DNA from: Minisyncoccota bacterium
Lineage (GTDB): Bacteria; Patescibacteriota; Minisyncoccia; Phycocordibacterales; SBAW01
NCBI GenBank assembly: GCA_020050775.1
Contig: JAGVKC010000071.1
Coordinates: forward strand, 1-22,580
Length of the DNA stretch: 22,580 nt
Direction: 5' to 3'
In this document: positions 14,825-20,706 of the stretch, one piece after another
Layout of the letters: the number at the start of each line of letters is the position of its first letter
Numbering within the stretch: position 1 is the stretch's first letter
Position numbers and translations under genes: made by a program
Notes under the pieces: model-generated
Told to the model about the DNA's origin: nothing
What the model saw: the letters and a program-made list of their open reading frames with translations, nothing else
Database searches by the model: none

Positions 14825-14840
14825 AACCGCACAGATGCAA

Positions 14841-14877
14841 GAAAAATCCCCAGCGCGTGCGCTGGGGATCACTTTTT
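14841..14877. terminator. Intrinsic terminator
   Basis: ATCCCCAGC/GCTGGGGAT (14846-14854 with 14861-14869). A T tract follows on the minus strand (from GAAAAA) and TTTTT on plus. The right arm overlaps the stop codon of the 60-aa gene. Confidence 0.88.
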
Positions 14878-15051
14878 CTCATAAAACCTTTTCAGAGGTT
14901 CTTCAATTATTTTTTCATCCTCGTGATGATCGTGTCGCACCACTGCACTGGGCAACCACACAAGGATGAACACCACGAAGATTCCCACACCAACAGCGGC
15001 CGCAAAGGTCGCTATTAGGCTGACGATTGTCTCGTGTTTTGGTGGCGCCAT
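14869..15051 (-). CDS. Small single-helix membrane protein
   Basis: 60 aa: short polar start (MAPPKHET), one hydrophobic helix at about 9-34 (VGIFVVFILVW), then a charged tail with RHDHHEDEKIIEEP and KRFYEKK. The His/Asp/Glu cluster just after the helix could bind a divalent metal, which is speculation. AAAGGAGG five bases before ATG 15051 fixes the start. The promoter (TTGCGC, 17, TAGGAT) overlaps the end of truB, so the gene can be expressed apart from it. Family not recognised. Confidence 0.72.
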   Translation of the reverse strand: MAPPKHETIVSLIATFAAAVGVGIFVVFILVWLPSAVVRHDHHEDEKIIEEPLKRFYEKK

Positions 15052-15072
15052 GTACGCCTCCTTTCCAAAGTC

Positions 15073-15101
15073 ATCCTAGAGAAATACGCTCCTTAGCGCA
15101 A
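15073..15101 (-). promoter_or_regulatory. Sigma-70-type promoter inside the truB 3' end
   Basis: Minus strand TTGCGC (15101-15096), 17 bases, TAGGAT (15078-15073), about 22 bases before ATG 15051. The -35 lies in the last codons of truB. Confidence 0.5.
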
Positions 15102-15905
15102 GGACTTGGACATGTCGTATTCGCCCACCTTGTTGCGCAGAATATGCAGCGAAAGCGCGGGTACACCAAGCTCTTTGCCAAGGCCGTGCGCAATAGAGCG
15201 TGCGTAAGTCCCGCTGGTGCATTCAATGCGCACGGTAGCACACGGGAATTCACGCTCCCCGCCCTTTTTTAGGTGACGCGCCCAGGTGCGCAGCACTTCT
15301 TCTTGTCTGAAGTCTCCATGCACTTTCTCCACGCTACTCTCAATGTACGCAAGCAAATCCGCCTCGCGTATCTTGTACATGTTTTCTACATCGATATGGT
15401 GGATGGTGACTCTGCGTGTGGGAAGTACCAAAGATGCGATGGCACCGCTGCGTGCCCACTCAAACAAGGATTTTCCTTCTACAGTTTTTGAAGAATACGG
15501 TGGGTATTGCTGCTCGATGTGTCCGCGAAATTCATTGAGCCCTTTGGTCACCTTCTCGCGCGTAATGGCCGATGCGTCGCCTGTTTCCATGATGCGCCCC
15601 AAAATGTCGTAGGTGTCCGTCTCGAAGCCAAAAAGAATGTCCAGCACATATTCCTTAGAAAGCTCTAGGTACGCCTCTCTACGGGCGTTAGCAGAGCCCA
15701 CAAGGCACAGCATGACCCCTTCGGCCATAGGGTCGAGCCTTCCGGCGTAAGAGAGCACTTCGTGCTCGTAATGGGGCTTTTCCGTGCGCAGGCGCTCCAG
15801 GCGCTCTCGGGGCGTTTCGCCCAGTTTTTTGTATAGATTCAGCACCTGGCCTGCGGAATTGCGCTTGTTTTTTAGAGAGTCAATCATATGCAGTCCATCA
15901 CTCAT
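15093..15905 (-). CDS. truB: tRNA pseudouridine synthase B-like protein
   Basis: 270 aa from ATG 15905. TruB isomerises uridine 55 of the tRNA T-loop to pseudouridine. The catalytic Asp is D58 in YAGRLDPMAEG. Also present are SKEYVLDILFGFETDTYD (83-100), the TSGTYARSIAHGLGKELG segment and the terminal LRN-VGEY region. The usual TruB start (LDKPxGxTS) is replaced by SLKNKRNSAGQVLNLYKKLGETP, so it is a divergent, CPR-type form. The frame is open for 34 more codons upstream, into hisS on the other strand. ATG 15905 is preferred because a -10 box (TATTGT) ends seven bases before it and nothing upstream resembles TruB. An internal ATG at 15887 is an alternative. Confidence 0.82.
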   Translation of the reverse strand: MSDGLHMIDSLKNKRNSAGQVLNLYKKLGETPRERLERLRTEKPHYEHEVLSYAGRLDPMAEGVMLCLVGSANARREAYLELSKEYVLDILFGFETDTYDILGRIMETGDASAITREKVTKGLNEFRGHIEQQYPPYSSKTVEGKSLFEWARSGAIASLVLPTRRVTIHHIDVENMYKIREADLLAYIESSVEKVHGDFRQEEVLRTWARHLKKGGEREFPCATVRIECTSGTYARSIAHGLGKELGVPALSLHILRNKVGEYDMSKSLR

Positions 15906-15908
15906 TTC

Positions 15909-15918
15909 TGTTACAATA
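15909..15918. promoter_or_regulatory. Overlapping divergent promoters for truB and hisS
   Basis: On plus, TGTTACAAT (15909-15917) is an extended -10 for hisS with a leader of about 11 nt. On minus, TATTGT (15918-15913) is a -10 for truB with about zero leader and a possible -35 TTGGAC 18 bases upstream, inside the first hisS codons. The two -10 boxes overlap by five base pairs. Confidence 0.6.
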
Positions 15919-15934
15919 CCCAAGTAACACACAT

Positions 15935-17173
15935 ATGTCCAAAAAAGACCGTCTTTCAGTCGAACCGTACAAAGGAGTCCGCGACTTCTACCCTGAGGAC
16001 CAGGCATTCCTGAATTATCTCTTCACCACATTCCGCACCTTTTTGGCAAAGGCGGGCTATGTGGAATATCACGCATCCATTCTTGAGCCTGCAGAACTCT
16101 ACCGCTCAAAGACCAGCGACGAAATAGTAAACGAGCAAAGTTACCTCTTCACGGACCGCGGTGGCCGCGAAGTAATGCTTCGCCCTGAAATGACGCCTAC
16201 CGTAGCACGCATGGTGGCTGCGAAGCGTCGCGAACTTGGATTTCCACTGCGCCTCTTTTCCATTCCAAACGTATTTCGCTACGAACGTCCGCAACGCGGC
16301 CGCCTGCGCGAGCACTACCAATTGAATGTTGACCTGTTTGGTTCACGCTCCGGCGCAGCAGATGCAGAAATCATCGGCGTTGCGTATGGGCTTATGCGCG
16401 CGCTTGGTGCAGAAGAAAAAGATTTCGTCATTAAAGTTAGTAGCCGCACGCTTCTAGAAAACATCTGTAGCGAACACGGGCTTGCAGAAGACGCGCGCGC
16501 AACGCTTCTAAGCCTCATGGATCGTCGCGCAAAAATGAGCGAGGAAGACTTTGACCGCGATCTTGAAGCTATTGGTATTCCTAAAGAAAAACTTTCCTCT
16601 GAGGAAGTTCCTGCCGAACTAGCGGAGATGATTAAAGATTTCAAAGAAGCAGGAATCGAAAATATAGAATATGCGCCAGACATTATCCGCGGTTTTACCT
16701 ACTACACCGGCATGGTGTTCGAGGTGTTCGACACTCACCCTAAAAATAACCGCTCCCTCTTCGGTGGCGGCCGTTTTGATAACCTTACGGCTCTCTTTGA
16801 AGACGAATCTCTGCCTGCTGTTGGCATGGCTATGGGCGACGTTACTATCCGAGACTTTCTTGAAGTACGCGGCCTTATGCCTACCTATGTGCCGACCACA
16901 CACGTCTATCTCGCCACAACTGCTCCAGAGCTTGCGGTAAAGGTCCAAACTCTTGCTGGAGAGATGCGCCGTAAAGGTGTAAACGTAGCCATAGACTTCG
17001 GTGAGAAAAAAATTGGCGACCAGCTAAAGGCTGCCACCAAACACAAAATTCCCTACGCAATAGTAGTTGGTGAAGATGAGCTCTCTAGCGGTGAGTTTGT
17101 CATACGCAATCTTGAGACTGGTACTGAGGAAAAACGTTCTCGTGCTGAGCTACCTAATTTTTTTCTCCAATAA
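15935..17173 (+). CDS. hisS: Histidine--tRNA ligase
   Basis: 412 aa; charges tRNA-His in the cytoplasm. Class II core: motif 1 region YKGVRDFYPED (12-22), LRPEMTPTVAR (82-92), motif 2 FRYERPQRGRLREHYQ (114-129), the histidine-specific RGFTYYTGMVFEVF (252-265), and motif 3 FGGGRFDNL (276-284) with GMAMG. Residues 320-400 form the anticodon-binding domain. The family's RGLDYY sequence usually has Asp where T255 stands. ATG 15935 gives the expected N-terminus. There is no Shine-Dalgarno and the predicted leader is about 11 nt. The exonuclease gene follows after 4 bp, so the two are co-transcribed. Confidence 0.95.
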   Translation: MSKKDRLSVEPYKGVRDFYPEDQAFLNYLFTTFRTFLAKAGYVEYHASILEPAELYRSKTSDEIVNEQSYLFTDRGGREVMLRPEMTPTVARMVAAKRRELGFPLRLFSIPNVFRYERPQRGRLREHYQLNVDLFGSRSGAADAEIIGVAYGLMRALGAEEKDFVIKVSSRTLLENICSEHGLAEDARATLLSLMDRRAKMSEEDFDRDLEAIGIPKEKLSSEEVPAELAEMIKDFKEAGIENIEYAPDIIRGFTYYTGMVFEVFDTHPKNNRSLFGGGRFDNLTALFEDESLPAVGMAMGDVTIRDFLEVRGLMPTYVPTTHVYLATTAPELAVKVQTLAGEMRRKGVNVAIDFGEKKIGDQLKAATKHKIPYAIVVGEDELSSGEFVIRNLETGTEEKRSRAELPNFFLQ

Positions 17174-17177
17174 GCGT

Positions 17178-17753
17178 ATGCGTCGCGTTACGTTCGACAT
17201 CGAAACCGAAGGGGTGTTTGGGCCCATGAATGACCTCAGCGCCCTTGGCGTAACCGTCGTTGGCGTACACGACAGCGAAACAGACGAATTTCACTGCTAC
17301 GAACAGCATGAATTCAAAGACATGTGGCCAACGTTTGAACACGCGGATCTACTTGTAGGTTTTAACTCTGACCATTTCGATATTCCCATTTTAAATAAAT
17401 ACTATGCGGGCGACCTTACAAAAATCCCGAGCCTCGACATCCTAAAGGAAGTAAAAAATGTCTTTGGCCGAAGACTGAAGCTCGACAACATTGCCGAAGC
17501 AACACTAGGCAAAAAGAAAAGCGGTAACGGGCTCGATGCGGTTAAATGGTGGCAACTCGGGCTCAAAGAGAAAGTAAAAAGTTACTGCCTGGACGATGTA
17601 CGTATCACGAAAGAAGTCTACGAATATGCGCGCAAGCACAACAGTCTCAAATACCGCGATTATGATGGCATCCGTGAAATAAAGTTAGATACTTCGGGTT
17701 GGGAAAAGAAGAGTCCAGATTCTGGAGGCCTTACCCACACTCTGCCGTTCTAA
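17178..17753 (+). CDS. DEDDy-type 3'-5' exonuclease (RNase H-like fold)
   Basis: 191 aa from ATG 17178. The frame is open upstream within hisS, but residues before this Met match nothing and ExoI should lie near the N-terminus. ExoI: D7 and E9 (TFDIET). ExoII: LLVGFNSDHFDIPIL with D68. ExoIII: SYCLDDVRITKEVY with Y136 and D140 (YxxxD). These are the four metal-binding acids and the Tyr of DEDDy exonucleases, as in DNA polymerase proofreading domains and YprB-like proteins. It stands alone without a polymerase, so repair, RNA decay or trans-proofreading are all possible. It lies 4 bp after hisS and has no Shine-Dalgarno of its own. Confidence 0.85.
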   Translation: MRRVTFDIETEGVFGPMNDLSALGVTVVGVHDSETDEFHCYEQHEFKDMWPTFEHADLLVGFNSDHFDIPILNKYYAGDLTKIPSLDILKEVKNVFGRRLKLDNIAEATLGKKKSGNGLDAVKWWQLGLKEKVKSYCLDDVRITKEVYEYARKHNSLKYRDYDGIREIKLDTSGWEKKSPDSGGLTHTLPF

Positions 17754-17754
17754 A

Positions 17755-17800
17755 TAAAAAGTAGAAAAGTTAAAGGGCGGCTTGTTGTCACAAGCCGCCC
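17755..17800 (-). terminator. Intrinsic terminator, mainly for the minus strand
   Basis: GGGCGGCTTGT/ACAAGCCGCCC (17775-17785 with 17790-17800), loop of 4. The minus-strand continuation is T-rich (TTTAACTTTTCTACTTTTT). The plus side has only TT, so it would end the exonuclease transcript less well. Confidence 0.75.
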
Positions 17801-17845
17801 TTGAGAGAGCGAACGGAGGTCAGTCAGTTCGCAATCAAAACAGTG

Positions 17846-18205
17846 TCAGAAGCGACGCTCCACCCAGTAAATCTTTCCCTGGTTATCATCGGCATTCATA
17901 GTGATTCCGTAAGGACCACTCGTCGCGATGACACAAGCGCCGCGTTTTTCGGCGTCCTGCCAAAGTTCGTGGGTCGTCCGGACAATGCCTCTCTTTACTG
18001 TCTTGTAGCGACCGTTCACCCATAGATCTTTATAACGAGCGACCTCAAGGCTTGGATGTGCGACAAAAGGTGCCCAATGACGCGCGCCGTTCTTCTCGGC
18101 ACAGTCTGCGTAGTATTTCTGATCCGCAGCGAAAGCCTGATCGACACCGATCAGAGCCAAAGCAAAGCCGATTGCCAGAAGGGTAAAGAGTTCGATGATG
18201 CGCAT
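17846..18205 (-). CDS. Small secreted protein
   Basis: 119 aa. Signal peptide at about 1-27 (MRIIELFTLLAIGFALALIG, cleavage at AFA-AD). The mature part of about 92 residues has two Cys (YYADCAEK and GACVIAT), which could form one disulfide, and ends GITMNADDNQGKIYWVERRF. No family recognised. Start ATG 18205 is supported by GGGGG six bases upstream and by the signal peptide. It has a consensus promoter (TTGACA, 17, TATACT) and its own terminator. The DsbA-like gene next to it, transcribed divergently, would be a natural disulfide donor; that link is inference. Confidence 0.72.
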   Translation of the reverse strand: MRIIELFTLLAIGFALALIGVDQAFAADQKYYADCAEKNGARHWAPFVAHPSLEVARYKDLWVNGRYKTVKRGIVRTTHELWQDAEKRGACVIATSGPYGITMNADDNQGKIYWVERRF

Positions 18206-18248
18206 GGATGCCCCCGTAGCGCTAGAGTGAAAATGTACGTTCCTATAT

Positions 18249-18277
18249 AGTATACACCCTTATACGAGTTTTGTCAA
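18249..18277 (-). promoter_or_regulatory. Consensus sigma-70 promoter
   Basis: Minus strand TTGACA (18277-18272), 17 bases, TATACT (18254-18249). Spacer parts AAACT and GGGTG match the promoter at 12751-12779. Confidence 0.85.
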
Positions 18278-18314
18278 GTACCCTACACGCCCTCTAAAAA
18301 TCCCCGGTTTCTCA

Positions 18315-18323
18315 TGCTAAAAT
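18315..18323 (+). promoter_or_regulatory. Extended -10 promoter
   Basis: TGCTAAAAT, 22 bases before ATG 18346; predicted leader of about 16 nt with no Shine-Dalgarno. No -35 match at the usual distance. Confidence 0.6.
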
Positions 18324-18345
18324 ATTTCAATAACCATATAGCCAT

Positions 18346-19038
18346 ATGAATAGCCAATACGTCATTCCCGTTACTATCGTCGTTGCTGGTGCACTTATCG
18401 CAGGCGGTATTTTCTTTGCTGGTAAAAGTGCTCCTTCTACAAACGAAACAAGTCAGCAAGAAAATGTCCGCGCCTATACCCCAGGCGTTGACCACATAAT
18501 GGGCAACCCGAACGCTGCAGTAAAAATAGTCGAGTACATCGACCTTGAATGCCCATACTGCAAAGAACTACACAACACCATGTACCAGGTCATGGACTTC
18601 TACAGTGAGAATAGCAACGTCGCGTGGGTAGTGCGCCCCTTCCCTCTCGCATCCATCCACTCCAAGGCTCCGAAAGAAGCAGAAGCTGCAGAATGTGCTG
18701 CAGCGCAGGGCGGAGATGCTGCATTCTTCCGCTACATTGACCGCGTGTTTAAAATAACACCATCGAACAATGGGCTGGATCTTGCACAGCTTCCTGTCAT
18801 CGCAAAAGATGTCGGTCTCAATGTGGATACTTTCAATTCCTGCATGAGCGCTGGCACCTATGCCAAGAAGATAAGCGACAGCTACAATGAAGCAATTTCG
18901 ATTGGCGCACAAGGTACGCCGTACACCCTTCTGATGGTTGGCGACCAGTCAGTGGTGCTTAAAGGCGCGCAGCCGTATGACTCGATGCGCGCAGCCATCG
19001 ACGCGGTGCTGGGACAGCTCCCGGCCAACACTCAGTAA
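18346..19038 (+). CDS. DsbA/thioredoxin-like thiol oxidoreductase, membrane-anchored
   Basis: 230 aa. Residues 6-25 form an N-terminal membrane anchor. A Ser/Thr/Gln linker (28-42) leads to a DsbA-like (Thioredoxin_4) domain. The active site is C69-P-Y-C72 (DLECPYCKEL), and the cis-proline loop is T191-P192 (AQGTPYTLL). C117 and C166 are further Cys that may pair. It should form or reshuffle disulfides in secreted proteins outside the membrane. Clients in this window could include the Cys-paired surface repeats at 2092 and the secreted protein at 17846. No DsbB or VKOR partner is present. ATG 18346 precedes the anchor directly. Confidence 0.9.
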   Translation: MNSQYVIPVTIVVAGALIAGGIFFAGKSAPSTNETSQQENVRAYTPGVDHIMGNPNAAVKIVEYIDLECPYCKELHNTMYQVMDFYSENSNVAWVVRPFPLASIHSKAPKEAEAAECAAAQGGDAAFFRYIDRVFKITPSNNGLDLAQLPVIAKDVGLNVDTFNSCMSAGTYAKKISDSYNEAISIGAQGTPYTLLMVGDQSVVLKGAQPYDSMRAAIDAVLGQLPANTQ

Positions 19039-19040
19039 AC

Positions 19041-19067
19041 AAAAAACCCGGCACAAGCCGGGGTTTT
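19041..19067. terminator. Intrinsic terminator
   Basis: CCCGGC/GCCGGG (19047-19052 with 19057-19062), flanked by AAAAAA and GTTTTT, so it may act in both directions between the convergent DsbA-like and nuclease genes. Confidence 0.85.
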
Positions 19068-19081
19068 TAATAAAAAGATTT

Positions 19082-19930
19082 CTATTCTTCAGGACGGAAG
19101 TGTGCGTCGTAATCTTCCACCGGAAGATGCATATGGTATAGCGAGAGCGAGTCCTCTCCCTCGAACATGTCCGAAGGGTTAGGGAGGAATATTTTTGTGT
19201 GGCGCAGATGTTCGCTCGCATCGCGCACAAGACGGTTGAATAGAATAAATTCCTTTCGGAACGTGCGGAAGTCGATAACGTAGCGGCGCACCTGCGGGCC
19301 ACCGTCTTTATTGCGAGATTTCTTACACTCCATAACGATAAAACGTCTGACTGGCTTTCCGAATGTTTTCTTGACGGTGTAGTAGTTAAATATCGCCTGG
19401 ATGACAAACAGTGCTTTGTCAGCTTTACGCGGACTCCAATGGTCCACGAATTTATAGTCGATAACATCGAGCCCTCGCGGGTCCACGCCAGAGCGCACCA
19501 CTAAATCAGACACTGCTTTGATAGGCAGCGGCAACCCTTCAACTTTAACGGTGGCTTTTGCTTCTACCGCGATCACTTTGTACTTCGGCGGCCGCTCAAG
19601 AAAAAAACTCGCTGCTTGTACGTATTCGCGTTCCATTGCTTCACGCTTCTTCTTTTTTGCAATTCTGCTAGTGGCACGACCGAAATTAATCTCGAAATCA
19701 GAAACACTGCGCATGTACTCAAGACCAAGTTCTATTGAACCCTCTTTGCCTATGCCGCTGTAATAGTGCTCAAGCGCCTTGTGTGCGGCCCTGCCCACAA
19801 TCGAACTTGGGCCCGATGGTGTGTCGTAAATCTGCTCAACGTAGCGCTTGTACCACGCGAGCGGGTTGCGCAGATACGCCATAAGCGAAGAGTGGCTCCA
19901 GTACTGTATCGGGTACTTTTTCGCTGCCAT
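19082..19930 (-). CDS. PD-(D/E)XK nuclease, RecB/Cas4-like
   Basis: 282 aa. All residues of the RecB-type nuclease core (PDDEXK_1, PF12705) are visible: H50 in GRAAHKALEHYY, E123 in VEAKATV, D142 in AVSDLVV, D158 and K160 in VIDYKF, and Q178 in ALFVIQAIFNYY. This implies an active metal-dependent DNase. There is no helicase domain and no Cys cluster as in Cas4 or AddB, and no CRISPR genes are nearby, so it is a stand-alone repair or processing nuclease. ATG 19930 follows an extended -10 (TGTTATACT) by eight bases, predicting a leaderless mRNA. The promoter is back to back with that of the 43-aa and 145-aa genes. Confidence 0.87.
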   Translation of the reverse strand: MAAKKYPIQYWSHSSLMAYLRNPLAWYKRYVEQIYDTPSGPSSIVGRAAHKALEHYYSGIGKEGSIELGLEYMRSVSDFEINFGRATSRIAKKKKREAMEREYVQAASFFLERPPKYKVIAVEAKATVKVEGLPLPIKAVSDLVVRSGVDPRGLDVIDYKFVDHWSPRKADKALFVIQAIFNYYTVKKTFGKPVRRFIVMECKKSRNKDGGPQVRRYVIDFRTFRKEFILFNRLVRDASEHLRHTKIFLPNPSDMFEGEDSLSLYHMHLPVEDYDAHFRPEE

Positions 19931-19938
19931 ATAGGAAA

Positions 19939-19947
19939 AGTATAACA
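19939..19947 (-). promoter_or_regulatory. Extended -10 promoter predicting a leaderless mRNA
   Basis: Minus strand TGTTATACT (19947-19939), eight bases before ATG 19930. No -35 seen. Confidence 0.65.
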
Positions 19948-19949
19948 GT

Positions 19950-19977
19950 TTGACGTTTCTTTAAAATATTGTAGAGT
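19950..19977 (+). promoter_or_regulatory. Sigma-70-type promoter
   Basis: TTGACG (19950-19955), 16 bases, TAGAGT (19972-19977). It starts 3 bp from the opposite-strand promoter, so the two may compete. Confidence 0.55.
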
Positions 19978-20001
19978 GTCTCCAGAAGGAGAATCTACCC
20001 T

Positions 20002-20133
20002 ATGGAAAGATTCATCGATATTATCTGCATCGCGGGCGTAGCATTATTCGTTCCGCTCGCTATCCTCAGCGTCATAGCGTTTACATTCACTGGCGTGCTC
20101 TTACTGAGCACGCACCCCGAACTCTTAAACTGA
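20002..20133 (+). CDS. 43-aa membrane peptide
   Basis: MERFIDIICIAGVALFVPLA begins a peptide that is almost entirely one membrane helix (about 5-36) and ends LLSTHPELLN before TGA 20131-20133. AAGGAG lies about ten bases before ATG 20002, a long but usable spacing, and a promoter with TTGACG and TAGAGT precedes it. The 145-aa gene begins nine bases after its stop, so the two form one operon. No family recognised; small hydrophobic peptides paired with a second gene can be regulators, subunits or toxins, and nothing here decides between these. Confidence 0.68.
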   Translation: MERFIDIICIAGVALFVPLAILSVIAFTFTGVLLLSTHPELLN

Positions 20134-20142
20134 CGGTGGTTC

Positions 20143-20580
20143 ATGGACTCTAAACAAACTGAAGCTGCTCTGCGAGAAAAAGAGCAAAAGCTTGTTAAGT
20201 CAGTATACCGATGGCTCAAACGCATTGGCGGACTGGTCTTCGCAGAAGACCAGATCGAGATTACCATCCGCATACGAAAGCGGATGTCGACCAGTGTATT
20301 GACTGAAGCGGATTGGGAAAATCTTCTCAATCAGCGCTACTGGGACTGGAGTAAAAATGAGCTTGCGTTCCTCAAGAAAATAAAAAAGGACGGTAACAAG
20401 GGCACGAAAATAACTGAGGACTATCAAGACATCGCGCGCTACAATTTCGTATCGCGCATGCAAACGCTCTTCAGACGGCGTAGGTCCTCTCCGTTCTATT
20501 TCTCCGCCACAAAGCTCTGTTCGGTCGGACAGATACGAAAGTACATCTATCCGCGCGTGAGCATGCGGCGCACAGCGTAA
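20143..20580 (+). CDS. Basic hypothetical protein, 145 aa
   Basis: Not recognised. The N-terminal half is charged and helical (ALREKEQKLVKSVYRWLKRI; TEADWENLLNQRYWDW), followed by FLKKIKKDGNKGTK and a strongly basic C-terminus (FRRRRSSPFYFS, IYPRVSMRRTA) that could bind nucleic acid. ATG 20143 has GGTGG three bases upstream, a moderate ribosome site, and is 9 bp from the stop of the 43-aa peptide. A clear terminator follows. The opposite strand is also open for 133 codons, but lacks a start signal and runs into that terminator, so plus is preferred. Confidence 0.68.
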   Translation: MDSKQTEAALREKEQKLVKSVYRWLKRIGGLVFAEDQIEITIRIRKRMSTSVLTEADWENLLNQRYWDWSKNELAFLKKIKKDGNKGTKITEDYQDIARYNFVSRMQTLFRRRRSSPFYFSATKLCSVGQIRKYIYPRVSMRRTA

Positions 20581-20583
20581 TAC

Positions 20584-20620
20584 AAAAGGCAGTCGGTACA
20601 CCGACTGCCTTTTATTTTTT
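20584..20620. terminator. Bidirectional intrinsic terminator
   Basis: GGCAGTCGG/CCGACTGCC (20588-20596 with 20601-20609) with AAAA before and TTTTATTTTTTT after. It serves the 145-aa gene on plus and rpoD read-through on minus. Confidence 0.92.
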
Positions 20621-20623
20621 TAT

Positions 20624-20686
20624 TTAATAGCTTCGCAGGCGCTTGGCTCCCAACATACGCACAGCGTGTGACGGGACTGCAAAGAC
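20624..20686 (-). pseudogene. Second copy of the RpoD C-terminal tail, in frame after the stop
   Basis: Directly after the rpoD stop, in the same frame, 20 codons read VFAVPSHAVRMLGAKRLRSY and then TAA (20626-20624). The last seven residues plus stop are identical to the true RpoD end (AKRLRSY, stop), yet all seven sense codons differ (for example GCA/GCC, AGA/CGC, AGG/CGA, TAC/TAT). A chance match of this length at this place is unlikely. The likeliest reading is the left-over 3' end of an older, diverged rpoD allele after recombination. Stop read-through giving a longer sigma factor is a less likely alternative. Confidence 0.55.
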
Positions 20687-20706
20687 TTAGTAACTCCTAA
20701 GTCTTT
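20681..20706. repeat. Perfect inverted repeat across the rpoD stop codon
   Basis: AAAGACTTAG/CTAAGTCTTT (20681-20690 with 20697-20706), six-base loop. It spans the last codons and stop of rpoD. T runs beside it are short on minus (TTTGC), so it is a weak terminator at best, and it marks the junction between rpoD and the duplicated tail. Confidence 0.7.

Noticed and set aside
19082..19930. Cas4 of a CRISPR-Cas locus
   Set aside because: No C-terminal Cys cluster for an iron-sulfur centre, no cas1/cas2, and no direct-repeat array in the window.
20200..20601. 133-codon minus-strand open frame opposite the 145-aa gene
   Set aside because: It starts inside a terminator stem, and the plus-strand gene has operon spacing, a ribosome site and a terminator.
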